Shown piece by piece: positions 31,540 to 40,733 of a stretch of DNA of 64,000 bases. Position 1 is the first letter of the stretch, and every line of letters begins with the position of its first letter. The DNA lies in contig NZ_JAMBNS010000002.1 in assembly GCF_023715225.1 (NCBI RefSeq), positions 186,001 through 250,000 on the forward strand, in the 5' to 3' direction. The notes under the pieces are model-generated. The model saw only the letters and a list, made by a program, of their open reading frames with translations, had not been told where the DNA came from and made no database searches. The translations under genes were made by a program, and so were the position numbers. The DNA is from Robertmurraya korlensis. GTDB taxonomy: Bacteria > Bacillota > Bacilli > Bacillales > Cytobacillaceae.

Positions 31540-32622
31540 TTATATCTTTTGCTTTGTTTTATAAACAAATGCTAGAATTTCTGCAACTGCCTTAAAAAAC
31601 TCCTCTGGAATTGCTTCTCCAATTTCTGCTTGACTGTACAATGCTCTTGCTAGCGGACGGTTTTCCATCATAATGACATCATGCTCTTTAGCAATCATCT
31701 TAATTTTTTGAGCCATAAAATCTACTCCCTTGGCAACTACAAATGGAGCATCCTGCTTATTTTCATCATATTTTAAGCAAATAGCGTAATGAGTTGGATT
31801 TGTAATAACAACGTCCGCAGTTGGAACATCCTGCATCATTCTTCTCATTGCCATTTCACGTTGTTTTTGCTTAATTTTCCCTTTTATTTCAGGGTTTCCT
31901 TCGATGTTCTTATACTCATCTTTTATATCTTGTTTAGACATTCGAATCTTTTTTTCGAAATCGTATTTTTGATACATATAATCAAGAATGGAAAGAAATA
32001 AAAGCGCGGCAGAAGCAATCAATCCCATTTGTACCGTTAAACCAGCTAACGTAACCATAGAAGCACCTATGGACTTTTGTGACAGTATTAAAATGTCTTC
32101 CTTCCGATTCCAAAGTACTGCAAAAGTAACTCCGCCAACAAAACTAATTTTCAACATAGACTTTAGAAGCTCTACAATCGCCCGCATTGAAAAAATATTC
32201 TTTGCTCCCTTGATCGGATCAAGCTTTTCAAGCTTAGGTTGAATCGCTTCTGTCGAGAAGAGAAATCCAAATTGAGCAAAATTAGATGCAACGCCAGCTA
32301 CCATAGCTACCGCCATAATTGGTGCTAAAATAAGAACCATTTCACTAAGAATTTCAAGAAACATCATTTGAATATTGCTTTCGGTTATCTCTAGCTTCAT
32401 ATATTCTTGGAAGGAATGTTGAAATAAACGAAAAATGATATCCTTAAAATATCCACCTGCAAAGAAAAGGAACAAGAATACAGCAAGTAAGACAACGGCT
32501 GTATTCACATCCTGACTTTTAGCCACCTGACCTTTCTTACGAGATTCCTGCCGTTTCTTTGGGGTAGCCTTTTCTGTTTTTTCCCCTGAAAAGAATTGTA
32601 AATCTAAACGTAGGGTTTTCAA
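31540..32622 (-). CDS. flhB: Flagellar type III export switch protein FlhB
   Basis: FlhB controls the switch from rod/hook to filament export by self-cleavage. The 360-residue protein has four membrane helices and a cytoplasmic domain with the autocleavage motif NPTH (Asn275-Pro276). TTG at 32622 is the start, with GGGGGT 7 bases upstream (MKTLRLDLQFFSGEKTEKATPKK). It starts 1 bp after the fliR stop. Its post-cleavage fragment resembles the separate small protein YlqH encoded at 60274-60561. Confidence 0.97.
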   Translation of the reverse strand: MKTLRLDLQFFSGEKTEKATPKKRQESRKKGQVAKSQDVNTAVVLLAVFLFLFFAGGYFKDIIFRLFQHSFQEYMKLEITESNIQMMFLEILSEMVLILAPIMAVAMVAGVASNFAQFGFLFSTEAIQPKLEKLDPIKGAKNIFSMRAIVELLKSMLKISFVGGVTFAVLWNRKEDILILSQKSIGASMVTLAGLTVQMGLIASAALLFLSILDYMYQKYDFEKKIRMSKQDIKDEYKNIEGNPEIKGKIKQKQREMAMRRMMQDVPTADVVITNPTHYAICLKYDENKQDAPFVVAKGVDFMAQKIKMIAKEHDVIMMENRPLARALYSQAEIGEAIPEEFFKAVAEILAFVYKTKQKI

Positions 32623-32623
32623 G

Positions 32624-33400
32624 CTACAGACCCCCTATCAATTCCATTAACCCTCTCATTGTTGTTAACATAGTTTCAAATAGTGTTGCAACAGCACCCA
32701 TTAATATACTCATCACAGCAATAAGAACAATAAAACCAACACCTAATTTTAAGGGAAGACCCACTACAAAAATATTTAGCTGTGGTACTGTCCTTGCTAC
32801 AATTCCGAGGGCAACATCGACCAAAAATAGACTTCCAACAATCGGTATGGATAATTGGAGGGCTACGCCAAACATTTTTGAAATGGATGTAAGAATGTAA
32901 TTAGGGATACTTGCATCTCCTAATGGAATCCAAGCTTGATCCAATGGTATGAATTGATAACTAAAATAAATTCCATCAAGTAAAAGATGATGCCCGTTTA
33001 ATGCCAATAAAAAGAACAATGATATCGTATATAAATATTGTCCCATTAATGGACTCTGAGTTCCCGTCTGAGGGTCAATCACATTTGCAATTGCTAACCC
33101 CATTTGAAAGTCAATAAAGCCACCAGCTATTTGAATGGCCGCCATAATGACATAAGAGATAAAACCTAACATAATACCAATCATTGCCTCTTTAATAATT
33201 AATAAAAAGTAAGCACCGTTTATTTCTAAAACCGGTGCATCAAATGTAAAAATCATAATCCATGACAAGAAAAAGCCCAGTCCAACCTTATGAGTAGTCG
33301 GAATTGAACGATAAGAAAATAAGGGCATTAATAAGAAAAAAGATGTAACACGTACAAACACTAATAAAAATGCCGGGAACGTTGGAAGAAAGTCTACCAT
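32624..33400 (-). CDS. fliR: Flagellar export pore protein FliR
   Basis: FliR is part of the FliPQR export pore. The 258-residue protein is very hydrophobic, with about six membrane segments and the family core around AIQIAGGFIDFQMGLAIANVIDPQ. It starts 2 bp after fliQ and ends 1 bp before flhB, consistent with tight coupling of the export genes. Confidence 0.97.
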   Translation of the reverse strand: MVDFLPTFPAFLLVFVRVTSFFLLMPLFSYRSIPTTHKVGLGFFLSWIMIFTFDAPVLEINGAYFLLIIKEAMIGIMLGFISYVIMAAIQIAGGFIDFQMGLAIANVIDPQTGTQSPLMGQYLYTISLFFLLALNGHHLLLDGIYFSYQFIPLDQAWIPLGDASIPNYILTSISKMFGVALQLSIPIVGSLFLVDVALGIVARTVPQLNIFVVGLPLKLGVGFIVLIAVMSILMGAVATLFETMLTTMRGLMELIGGL

Positions 33401-33402
33401 GG

Positions 33403-33672
33403 TTATCCCACATACCTTGTTAAATTAGTAAAGATTTCGTTTGCATAAGATAGCATATGACTTAGCATCCAGGGGCCAAAAAATACTAATCCTAGCAAAA
33501 CTGCAACTATTTTTGGTACGAAAGCAAGCGTTTGTTCCTGGATTTGTGTAGTTGCTTGGAATATGCTTACGATTAAGCCTACTATTAATGCCAATGCAAG
33601 CAGGGGTCCACAAATCATTATGACCATCCAAATCCCCTGTTCTGCAATGGTAATTACACTATCTGGAGTCAA
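33403..33672 (-). CDS. fliQ: Flagellar export pore protein FliQ
   Basis: FliQ is the small two-helix component of the export pore. I place the start at TTG 33672 (MTPDSVITIAEQGI), which has AAGGTG at good distance and gives 89 residues, the B. subtilis length; a GTG three codons upstream lies in the Shine-Dalgarno. The conserved segment SIFQATTQIQEQTLAFVPK is present. Confidence 0.96.
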   Translation of the reverse strand: MTPDSVITIAEQGIWMVIMICGPLLALALIVGLIVSIFQATTQIQEQTLAFVPKIVAVLLGLVFFGPWMLSHMLSYANEIFTNLTRYVG

Positions 33673-33685
33673 TCCAATCACCTTC

Positions 33686-34351
33686 TTAGAAGCTATCTAG
33701 TAGTGATTTAACCACTAAGTACCAACCGTCTACTAAAACAAATAGCAATATTTTAAATGGCAAAGAAATCATAACTGGTGGAAGCATCATCATCCCCATG
33801 GACATTAACACACTTGCAACAACCATATCGATTACTAGAAAAGGAATGAAAATCATAAAACCTATTTGAAATGCTGTCTTTATCTCACTGATTGCAAACG
33901 CAGGCACAAGCGTGGTTAAAGGAATATCCGCAACCGTTTCTGGACGCTCAGCCTTTGAATATTCAAGAAAAAGAGCCAAATCTTTTTGCCTTGTATGCGC
34001 ACTCATGAATTCCTTTAGTGGCAAGGAAGCTCTTGAATAAGCTTCTTCAAGATTGATTTCTTCATTAAATAATGGCGTTAACGCTTGATCATTGACTTCT
34101 TGGAAGGTTGGCGCCATGATAAAAAAGCTTAAAAATAAAGCTAATCCAATTAACACTTGATTCGGTGGCATTTGTTGCGTAGCAAGCGCCGTTCTGACAA
34201 AGGAAAGAACGATTACAATTCGGACAAAGGAAGTCATCAGAACCAAAATACTAGGAGCCAAGGAAAGAACGGTTAGCATTAACAGTAGCCTTACTGAGGT
34301 AGACACATTTTCAGGATCGCTTCCGTTAAAAAACTCCATAAATTCATTCAT
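33686..34351 (-). CDS. fliP: Flagellar export pore protein FliP
   Basis: FliP forms the pentameric core of the export pore. The 221-residue protein has four hydrophobic segments and the conserved blocks TSFVRIVIVLSFVRTALATQ and MGMMMLPPVMISLPFKI. No clear cleavable signal peptide is obvious, unlike the proteobacterial form. It overlaps fliZ by 4 bp (ATGA type). Confidence 0.97.
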   Translation of the reverse strand: MNEFMEFFNGSDPENVSTSVRLLLMLTVLSLAPSILVLMTSFVRIVIVLSFVRTALATQQMPPNQVLIGLALFLSFFIMAPTFQEVNDQALTPLFNEEINLEEAYSRASLPLKEFMSAHTRQKDLALFLEYSKAERPETVADIPLTTLVPAFAISEIKTAFQIGFMIFIPFLVIDMVVASVLMSMGMMMLPPVMISLPFKILLFVLVDGWYLVVKSLLDSF

Positions 34352-35025
34352 CGCTTGTCTGACCCTTTCTTTTCCATTTCATCAAAAAGCTTTTTCCTCC
34401 CTTTAGAGAGTTCCTCAAGCTGAGCTTTTAATGTAGAGGAAAATGACGTTTCTTCTCTACTCGTGCCTTGTTTTATATTTCGCGTTCTTTCAATTAGCTT
34501 TGTCACAATATCGCTTGGTTGAACAAGCTGGTCCATACGATGGTTATAATCTTCAATGATTTGACGCGCTTCTTCGTCATCATCGATCTCTTTTAGAAGC
34601 TTTACGTCCTCGCCTACTCCTACCACTAACACACGATTGCCTATTTTCACAATTTGAATGGAACGATTGGTTCCTAACGCTGTTCCACCTAAATTCTCAA
34701 CAAGTTGATTACTCGAGAAGGAACGACTTCTTTTATTGATAAATTTTAATACTGCATACAATAATGCAATGACAAATATGGTTGCAAAAATCATTTTTAA
34801 GAAGTCCCAGAAGGTCAAACCAACAGTTGGTGTAGCTTCATTATTATCTGTTGTAGTTTCCTCATTATTTTCTACTTCTTTCAATTGATCTTCACTACAT
34901 TTGCTTTCGTCCTCTAAGCAGTCCTTAATACTGTTAAATTGCTCTGCGAAGGCTCCTTGATTGGAGCCCAGCAAAGCAATAAGTACTAGAAGCAACACTT
35001 TGAAGAATAACATTCCTTTTTGCAA
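34348..35025 (-). CDS. fliZ: FliO/FliZ-type flagellar export assembly protein
   Basis: The B. subtilis name is FliZ, but the family is FliO, a scaffold for FliPQR assembly. The 225 residues include a signal-like N-terminus (residues about 5-27 ending AFA), an acidic extracytoplasmic stretch, and a membrane helix near 75-95. A cytoplasmic FliO domain follows (ENLGGTALGTNRSIQIVKIGNRVLVVGVGE). TTG at 35025 is the likely start with AGAGGTG 7 bases upstream; the internal ATG has no space for a Shine-Dalgarno. Confidence 0.92.
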   Translation of the reverse strand: MQKGMLFFKVLLLVLIALLGSNQGAFAEQFNSIKDCLEDESKCSEDQLKEVENNEETTTDNNEATPTVGLTFWDFLKMIFATIFVIALLYAVLKFINKRSRSFSSNQLVENLGGTALGTNRSIQIVKIGNRVLVVGVGEDVKLLKEIDDDEEARQIIEDYNHRMDQLVQPSDIVTKLIERTRNIKQGTSREETSFSSTLKAQLEELSKGRKKLFDEMEKKGSDKR

Positions 35026-35050
35026 TGCGCTGCACCTCTAATTTTAATTA

Positions 35051-35413
35051 TTAACCAAGTGTTTTTGAGATTGCTTCAATTACACGATCCGCTTGGAATG
35101 GTTTTACGATAAAGTCCTTTGCTCCAGCTTGGATTGCATCAATAACCATGGCCTGCTGACCCATAGCTGAACACATAATGACCTTTGCATTCGGATTAAT
35201 CTTTTTAATTTCCTTTAATGCAGTAATTCCATCCATTTCTGGCATCGTGATATCCATAGTCACTAGGTCTGGGCTTGTCTCTTTATATTTCTCAACTGCT
35301 TGAGCTCCGTCAGCCGCTTCTCCAACAACTTCATATCCATTCTTCGATAGTATGTCCTTTATCATCATTCGCATAAATGCAGCATCGTCAACAATAAGAA
35401 TTTTATGTGCCAT
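35051..35413 (-). CDS. cheY: Chemotaxis response regulator CheY
   Basis: CheY-P binds the flagellar switch; in Bacillus it promotes counterclockwise rotation. The 120-residue single receiver domain has the acidic pair at 9-10, phospho-acceptor Asp54 (VTMDITMPEMDG), the Ser/Ala switch region (CSAMGQQ) and Lys104. It sits between fliZ and fliY as in B. subtilis. Confidence 0.97.
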   Translation of the reverse strand: MAHKILIVDDAAFMRMMIKDILSKNGYEVVGEAADGAQAVEKYKETSPDLVTMDITMPEMDGITALKEIKKINPNAKVIMCSAMGQQAMVIDAIQAGAKDFIVKPFQADRVIEAISKTLG

Positions 35414-35434
35414 GAAAATTTTACCCCCAAAAGA

Positions 35435-36727
35435 TTATCTTAGTTTTTTTATTCGATCACTCTGACTAATGATGTCTGTTACGCGAACACCAAAGTTCTC
35501 ATCAATAACAACAACCTCACCTTTTGCAATAAGGCGATTATTTACAAGAATATCCACTGGTTCTCCTGCTAGTTTGTCCAATTCAATAATTGAACCTGAA
35601 GATAACTCAAGAATTTCTTTAACTGAGCGTCTCGTACGACCAAGCTCAACTGTTACCTGAAGAGGAATATCTAACAGCATATCAAGATTTTTAGACTCTG
35701 ATTGCTGAAGTGGCGGATATTGCTCAAAGCTTGAAAAACTTGCTGGTTGAACATTTGGTTGAGCCCCCATTGATGCATATGGTGAACCAAAATGCTGTGG
35801 TCCTTGTGGGTATGCCTGACTTGGTGGTGCTTGGTAACCCCCAGGTGATGGTACTTGAGCCCATTGTTCCTGATTCGGATAAGTTTGTGTAGGTGGTTGC
35901 ATTTGCCCACCATACCCTCCTTGCATTGGAGGTTGTTGATGTGATGCATTAGGAATTGGTGAAGGCTCCACTAGGTCATTGGCCCTATGAGCATTCGTAT
36001 CCTCTATTTTACCTGATTCTATTTCATTTGTGGGACTCGGATTTAACAATTCTTCCACTAGACCTTTTGCAAACTCTAATGGCACCAATTGCATGATACT
36101 TGAGTCAATTAATTCGCCCACTTTAAGTCTGAAAGATATCTTTACTAACATATCATCGACTGGAAGTCTGTCTGTCCCTTCCCCTTCAAGTACATTTAAT
36201 ATGTCAATTGAAGGCGGTGAGATATCTACCTTTTTACTAAAAATGGTCGACATCGATGTAGCTGAAGAACCCATCATTTGATTCATCGCTTCTTGCACTG
36301 CACTTAATTGAATTTCTCCCATGAGGTCGGCTGGTTGTATCCCATCTCCACCTAACATTAAATCAGCTATAATCGCTGCATCAGACTGTTGAATTACCAA
36401 AAGATTCGTTCCTGAAAACCCTTCTGTATAACTCACTTGTATCGCAACATATGGTTGTGGAAATTCCTCTTCCAGTCTACTCTTAGGTATGACAACTACA
36501 GTAGGTGTTGTAATATCTACTTTTTGATTTAGAAGAGTTGATAGTGCTGTTGCTGAACTACCAAACGAAATATTACCAATTTCCCCAAGAGCATCTTGTT
36601 CCATTGAAGAAAGATAATCTTCCACATTAATGGCTTCTTCCTTAGCCATATCATTATCAGATTCATCTGTTCCTCTTAGAAGAGCATCTATTTCATCTTG
36701 TGAAAGCATGCCATCACTCACCATCAT
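35435..36727 (-). CDS. fliY: Flagellar motor switch phosphatase FliY (FliN-type C-terminus)
   Basis: FliY is a CheY-P phosphatase built into the Bacillus switch complex. The 430 residues contain an N-terminal CheY-binding segment (MLSQDEIDALLRG), two CheC-like phosphatase segments (LGEIGNISFGSSATALS and VQEAMNQMMGSSATSMS), and a Pro/Gln/Tyr-rich linker at about 240-340. A C-terminal FliN/SpoA domain follows (DIPLQVTVELGRTRRSVKEIL). It overlaps the fliM end by 14 bp. Two adjacent ATG codons are possible starts; GGAGG favours either. Confidence 0.96.
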   Translation of the reverse strand: MMVSDGMLSQDEIDALLRGTDESDNDMAKEEAINVEDYLSSMEQDALGEIGNISFGSSATALSTLLNQKVDITTPTVVVIPKSRLEEEFPQPYVAIQVSYTEGFSGTNLLVIQQSDAAIIADLMLGGDGIQPADLMGEIQLSAVQEAMNQMMGSSATSMSTIFSKKVDISPPSIDILNVLEGEGTDRLPVDDMLVKISFRLKVGELIDSSIMQLVPLEFAKGLVEELLNPSPTNEIESGKIEDTNAHRANDLVEPSPIPNASHQQPPMQGGYGGQMQPPTQTYPNQEQWAQVPSPGGYQAPPSQAYPQGPQHFGSPYASMGAQPNVQPASFSSFEQYPPLQQSESKNLDMLLDIPLQVTVELGRTRRSVKEILELSSGSIIELDKLAGEPVDILVNNRLIAKGEVVVIDENFGVRVTDIISQSDRIKKLR

Positions 36728-37712
36728 CGTCTCCTCCCTTCAATGTCTCTAATACTTGCACTGCAAGCTTTTTATTTACTTTTCCTGGTTGAGCTAAGAA
36801 TTTAGGTATATCTCCAACTTTTATCGTTAATGCACCATCAATTGCCTGATTCAACTCAATTACATCACCTATATCTAGCATAAGGAAATCTTGGATGGAA
36901 ATTTCCGAATGTCCAAGCTCTGCTGAAATAGGGACAGTAGCTGTCTGAATTCTTTTTTCTAATTGAGCAATTTCTTGTGGTTCTCTTTCTTTCTTTTCTG
37001 TTTGCATCCAGTAGTGAACAGAAAGCTTTGGAATGATTGGTTCTAACACGACATGTGGAATACAAATATTAATCATTCCAGTTGTTTCCCCAATCACGGT
37101 ATTAAGAGAAATCACAACCACCGTCTCATTTGGAGATACCATTTGCAAAAATTGAGGATTCACCTCAAACGCAGCTAAATATGGATCGATTTCTGAAATT
37201 GTAGACCAAGCTTCCTGTAAGTTTTCAAAGGATTTTTCAAATGTATTAGACATGATCTTTGTTTCGATTTCTGTTAAATTCTCTACTTTATTGATACTAG
37301 ACCCTCTTCCACCCATAAGGCGGTCTAGCATGGCATAAGCAATATTTGGATTCACTTCCATTAAGATTCTTCCTTCGAGTGGCGGAACCTCGAAAACGTT
37401 TAAGATTGTCATTTTCGGAATGGAGCGAATAAATTCCTCATAAGGAATTTGGTCTGCTGATGCAACAGATATTTGCACATACGTACGTAATTGAGCAGAG
37501 AAGTATGTGGTTAAAAGACGGGCAAAATTTTCGTGTATTCGCGTTAAACTACGGATTTGATCTTTTGAAAATCTTAATGCTCTTTTAAAGTCATACACGC
37601 GAACTTTCTTCTCGGATTGCTCCTTTTTTAACTCATCCGCATCCATTTCCCCTGTTGAAAGGGCCGATAGGAGAGCATCTATTTCACTTTGTGAGAGTAC
37701 TTCACCTGACAA
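36714..37712 (-). CDS. fliM: Flagellar motor switch protein FliM
   Basis: FliM forms the C-ring middle and binds CheY-P with its N-terminal peptide (LSQSEIDALLSAL). The 332 residues continue with the CheC-like middle domain and a C-terminal SpoA domain (DFLMLDIGDVIELN). TTG at 37712 is the start (MSGEVLSQSEIDAL), with GGAGGTG upstream. It lies 40 bp after fliL and overlaps fliY. Confidence 0.97.
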   Translation of the reverse strand: MSGEVLSQSEIDALLSALSTGEMDADELKKEQSEKKVRVYDFKRALRFSKDQIRSLTRIHENFARLLTTYFSAQLRTYVQISVASADQIPYEEFIRSIPKMTILNVFEVPPLEGRILMEVNPNIAYAMLDRLMGGRGSSINKVENLTEIETKIMSNTFEKSFENLQEAWSTISEIDPYLAAFEVNPQFLQMVSPNETVVVISLNTVIGETTGMINICIPHVVLEPIIPKLSVHYWMQTEKKEREPQEIAQLEKRIQTATVPISAELGHSEISIQDFLMLDIGDVIELNQAIDGALTIKVGDIPKFLAQPGKVNKKLAVQVLETLKGGDDDGE

Positions 37713-37752
37713 ATTTCCTCACCTCCGTTCTTCCTCTCTAAGGTTGCCATTC

Positions 37753-38181
37753 TTACTGGAGGAGAGATTCAGTAATATATACATGCTCTACTTTTCCTTC
37801 TTGCATGATCTCAGAAATCTTTGTTTTCAAGTCACTCTCCAGCTTTTGCTGGCCTTCTTTACCTTTTAAATCCGCAGCATTTTTTTCAGATAGCTCTAAG
37901 ATAATGATATTTTTCACCTGGAAATCTCTTTTTTCTAATTCTTCTTTTGCTTCTACACTATCTGTTTGAATTTTGAATGAGATACGAATAAAGTCATTAC
38001 TAGCAAGATTTGCTGTCATTTGAGGTATGTCTACGGATGCTTCTAACACTTCATCAATGGTCAATTCCGTTTCTTTATCTTCCCCAGTTACCTTAAGAAT
38101 CACTACAACTGCTATGGCACCAACCAGTGTGATTGCGACTAGCAAGATTGCCATAATCATGACTAGCTTATTTTTCTTCAT
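37753..38181 (-). CDS. fliL: Flagellar basal body-associated protein FliL
   Basis: FliL is a single-pass inner membrane protein near the stator that supports motor torque. The 142 residues have a positively charged N-terminus, one membrane helix at about 7-30, and a periplasm-facing FliL domain ([23 protein letters not shown]). Its start overlaps the end of swrD by 14 bp. Confidence 0.95.
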   Translation of the reverse strand: MKKNKLVMIMAILLVAITLVGAIAVVVILKVTGEDKETELTIDEVLEASVDIPQMTANLASNDFIRISFKIQTDSVEAKEELEKRDFQVKNIIILELSEKNAADLKGKEGQQKLESDLKTKISEIMQEGKVEHVYITESLLQ

Positions 38182-38392
38182 TTTCTTTATCCTCCACCTG
38201 AAGCCGTCCTAAAAGGTTGACAGATTGATAAAACTTCTGTATTGCTTCATAAACTTGATCCTCTGCCTCTTTTACGACATATTTCCGCCCGTTTGAAAGT
38301 GTGATGGTCGTATCGGGAAAAGATTCGATTGTTTCGATATAAACAGCGTTTAACATGAATGGTTTGCCATTTAGGCGGGTTACTTTAATCAC
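38168..38392 (-). CDS. swrD: SwrD/FlbD family flagellar protein
   Basis: SwrD (YlzI, FlbD family) raises flagellar torque and supports swarming in B. subtilis. The 74-residue protein matches the family start ([23 protein letters not shown]), which fixes a GTG start at 38392. There is no Shine-Dalgarno in the 9 bases upstream of that GTG. Instead a strong 11-bp hairpin sits there, with GGGAGGG on its far side (see the hairpin at 38402-38429). The gene overlaps fliL. Confidence 0.95.
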   Translation of the reverse strand: MIKVTRLNGKPFMLNAVYIETIESFPDTTITLSNGRKYVVKEAEDQVYEAIQKFYQSVNLLGRLQVEDKENEEK

Positions 38393-38440
38393 GGCTATTA
38401 TTAGGGTTGAGAGTTTGGTCTCAACCCTATCCCTCCCTTA
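38393..38440 (-). promoter_or_regulatory. Hairpin separating the swrD Shine-Dalgarno from its GTG start
   Basis: On the minus strand, from flgE to swrD: AAGGGAGGG, one A, an 11-bp perfect stem (TAGGGTTGAGA / TCTCAACCCTA, loop CCAAAC, 38402-38429), then ATAATAGCC and GTG. Linear distance from the SD to the start is about 38 nt, but folding the stem brings it to about 11. There is no U-run, so it is not a normal terminator. Confidence 0.75.
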
Positions 38441-38442
38441 GC

Positions 38443-39615
38443 TTATCGTTTTAAGTTTACAAGTTCTTGTAAGATTTCGTCTGAAGTTGTAATAATACGT
38501 GTATTTGCTTGGAATCCTCTTTGTGCAGAGATCATCTCAGTAAATTCTTCGGATAAGTCAACGTTTGACATTTCTAATGTACCAGCTGCGATTGAACCTC
38601 TACCTTCACCTGCTACATTAATGTTTGCCACACCAGAGTTAATGGACTCTTGGAAAAGGTTTCCGCCAGCCTTTGTTAAACCTGATGAGTTGCTGAATTT
38701 AGCAAGAGCAAGAATACCAAGAGTTCTAACTAAGCCGTTTGAATATACTCCATTCACTTCTCCTAGAGAACCAATGTTAAAGCTTTCAAGTGATCCTTCC
38801 GTATTACCGTCTGGGTTCACAAGTGCGTTTGTGCTTCCTGTATTCTGTGTTAATTTCGAAAAGTCTATATCAATACCATTTACATTAATTTGATTAGTTG
38901 TAGAATCCCCTGTTGTTGGGTCAAATGTAACTACTAATGGTGAAGGGTCAGTAGTTGGCTTATCTACAAAAACATTCCATTCTGTTGCACTTGCTTTTAC
39001 AAAATGAACATCAGCACGTCTAGTATTACCATTGGCGTCTACAATTTGAATTTGTTGAGTAAATGGAGTGCCTCCAATCACAGAATCCAATGAAAGGTTT
39101 CCTGAAAACTCAATCTTAGAAGTTTTAACTGCTGGTAAAACAGCATTTACGTTAACTGCCACATCACCAAGCTGATTCGTAGCGTTTCCGTTTGCATTCA
39201 CTGTGAATGCTTGTACTTTGTAGCCATCACCATTTACTAATGTACCATTATCATCTAAGTAGAAGTTACCTGCTCTTGTATAGAACTTTGCATCACCTTG
39301 GTTTACGATGAAATAACCATCACCTGATATCGCTAAGTCAAGTGAGCGACCTGTTGTTTGTAAACTTGATTGAGTATGGATTGTATCAATTGTTGCTAAT
39401 GTAGAACCAAGCCCCACTTGAATTGGGTTTTTACCTCCACGATTGTCTTGTGCAGCACTTGCACCAGATACCATTTGATTCATTGTATCTTTAAATGTTA
39501 CACGACCTTTTTTGAAGCCATACGTATTTACGTTTGCAATATTGTTACCAATTACATCTAACTTAGTTTGGAAGTTTTTCATTCCACTAATTCCTGAATA
39601 CATCGAACGTAGCAT
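38443..39615 (-). CDS. flgE: Flagellar hook protein FlgE
   Basis: FlgE polymerises into the hook. The start at ATG 39615 (MLRSMYSGISGMKNFQTKLD) gives 390 residues with AAAGGGG upstream; ten extra codons in the longer frame are unsupported. The N-terminal rod-like D0 motif (VIGNNIANVNTYGFKKGRVTF) and the C-terminal D0 (EMISAQRGFQANTRIITTSDEIL) are complete. The central variable region is longer than in the 264-residue B. subtilis form. Confidence 0.96.
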   Translation of the reverse strand: MLRSMYSGISGMKNFQTKLDVIGNNIANVNTYGFKKGRVTFKDTMNQMVSGASAAQDNRGGKNPIQVGLGSTLATIDTIHTQSSLQTTGRSLDLAISGDGYFIVNQGDAKFYTRAGNFYLDDNGTLVNGDGYKVQAFTVNANGNATNQLGDVAVNVNAVLPAVKTSKIEFSGNLSLDSVIGGTPFTQQIQIVDANGNTRRADVHFVKASATEWNVFVDKPTTDPSPLVVTFDPTTGDSTTNQINVNGIDIDFSKLTQNTGSTNALVNPDGNTEGSLESFNIGSLGEVNGVYSNGLVRTLGILALAKFSNSSGLTKAGGNLFQESINSGVANINVAGEGRGSIAAGTLEMSNVDLSEEFTEMISAQRGFQANTRIITTSDEILQELVNLKR

Positions 39616-39694
39616 GATTTCGTTTCCCCTTTCATAGTAAGCCACTTCTATCGGTCCGTAGCTTGTTGGCCTCCAATTGGTCCAGCCAAAATAT

Positions 39695-40078
39695 TTATTC
39701 TAAGATAATTGTTCCATTGATATTTGTAAAAATTTGCGCAGTTGCTTCCTGCCGATCCATAGCCGTTATCACTGTATTATTCTTTGCACTGATAATAAGG
39801 GCTGCATCCTGTAACAATACGAGCGAATCTTTGACACCCATTTTCTTCGCTTCATTAACTTTCTCTTGAATTTGACTCCACTTGGCCTCATCAATTTGAA
39901 TTCCCCTTTGGGACATTCGTTCTTTTGCATGTTTACTTAACGTTAGTTTTTCTGGTTGTAATGCTTCTTGTAAATGCTGTGAGAAATAGTCCGTGCTCGT
40001 AGGTTTAGATGTAACCGATCTTAGTTGATGGTTACTAATCGGCTGCGAATGAATCGGTCTAAACATAGACTTGTCCAT
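39695..40078 (-). CDS. Flagellar operon protein, TIGR02530 type
   Basis: This 127-residue cytoplasmic-type protein matches the family found between flgD and flgE in Firmicute flagellar operons. The core SKHAKERMSQRGI and the ITAMDRQEATAQIFTNINGTI ending are typical. The function is unknown; the place beside the hook genes suggests a hook assembly or chaperone-like role, which is inference. AAAGGA lies 9 bases before the ATG. Confidence 0.88.
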   Translation of the reverse strand: MDKSMFRPIHSQPISNHQLRSVTSKPTSTDYFSQHLQEALQPEKLTLSKHAKERMSQRGIQIDEAKWSQIQEKVNEAKKMGVKDSLVLLQDAALIISAKNNTVITAMDRQEATAQIFTNINGTIILE

Positions 40079-40091
40079 TCAAACCATTCCT

Positions 40092-40724
40092 TTACGCTTC
40101 TATTTTTGTAATGCTAGTGCTTGACACGCTCTCTCCATTTTCTAACTGAAATAATGATTTCCCATCTTTAAAAGAAACGGAAGTTACCTTAGCTTGCTTT
40201 ACTTCATTGTTTTCAGAAGAATAAGTAACCATTTTGCCTATCATCATACTGGCTTGCAAAAGCATGGTGTCGCCTTTTGTATCGTTGATTTGCGAAATGT
40301 TTCCAGATGTTAAGCTTGTTCCGTCCTCTAACAAGAAGGTAGCTACTCCATCAGTAAATTTCAGAGATGCAATCTTTCCTGTACCTTGTTCAATAACAGA
40401 ACTTCCATCTTTTGATTCAGTAAGCTTATGCCAGCTAACCTCTTTCCCGATGAATTGACTGTAAGAAATCAATTGGGATTGTTCCTGAGCGCTAACTAAT
40501 GATGTAATGGACTTATTCATATTCGTCATTTGTTCAAGACTTGTAAAAGTAGCCATCTGTGCAATAAAGTCTTTATCCTGCATAGGATTTAAAGGATCTT
40601 GATTTTGCAATTGAGTCATTAAGATTTTTAAGAAATCATCTTTTCCTAATGTATCTGAACCGGTTTTACGCTGAGTAGCTTGATAGTTTGATAGTAAAAG
40701 AGATGAATTAATCGTGTTTGCCAT
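40092..40724 (-). CDS. flgD: Flagellar hook assembly scaffold protein FlgD
   Basis: FlgD caps the growing hook. ATG at 40724 (MANTINSSLLLSNYQ) with AGGTG upstream gives 210 residues; three residues of the longer frame start from a GTG. The family signature KDDFLKILMTQLQNQDPLNPMQDKDFIAQMATFTSLEQM is present near the N-terminus (given here in parts: KDDFLKILMTQLQNQDPLNP and DKDFIAQMATFTSLEQM). A C-terminal beta-rich region follows. It lies 9 bp after fliK. Confidence 0.95.
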   Translation of the reverse strand: MANTINSSLLLSNYQATQRKTGSDTLGKDDFLKILMTQLQNQDPLNPMQDKDFIAQMATFTSLEQMTNMNKSITSLVSAQEQSQLISYSQFIGKEVSWHKLTESKDGSSVIEQGTGKIASLKFTDGVATFLLEDGTSLTSGNISQINDTKGDTMLLQASMMIGKMVTYSSENNEVKQAKVTSVSFKDGKSLFQLENGESVSSTSITKIEA

Positions 40725-40733
40725 TTTAATCAC

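Noticed and set aside
33425-33631. 68-codon minus frame inside fliQ
   Set aside because: Out-of-frame shadow of the well-conserved FliQ.
35671-35949. 92-codon His/Gln-rich minus-strand frame inside fliY
   Set aside because: It is an alternative reading of the Pro/Gln/Tyr linker of FliY, which explains its composition.
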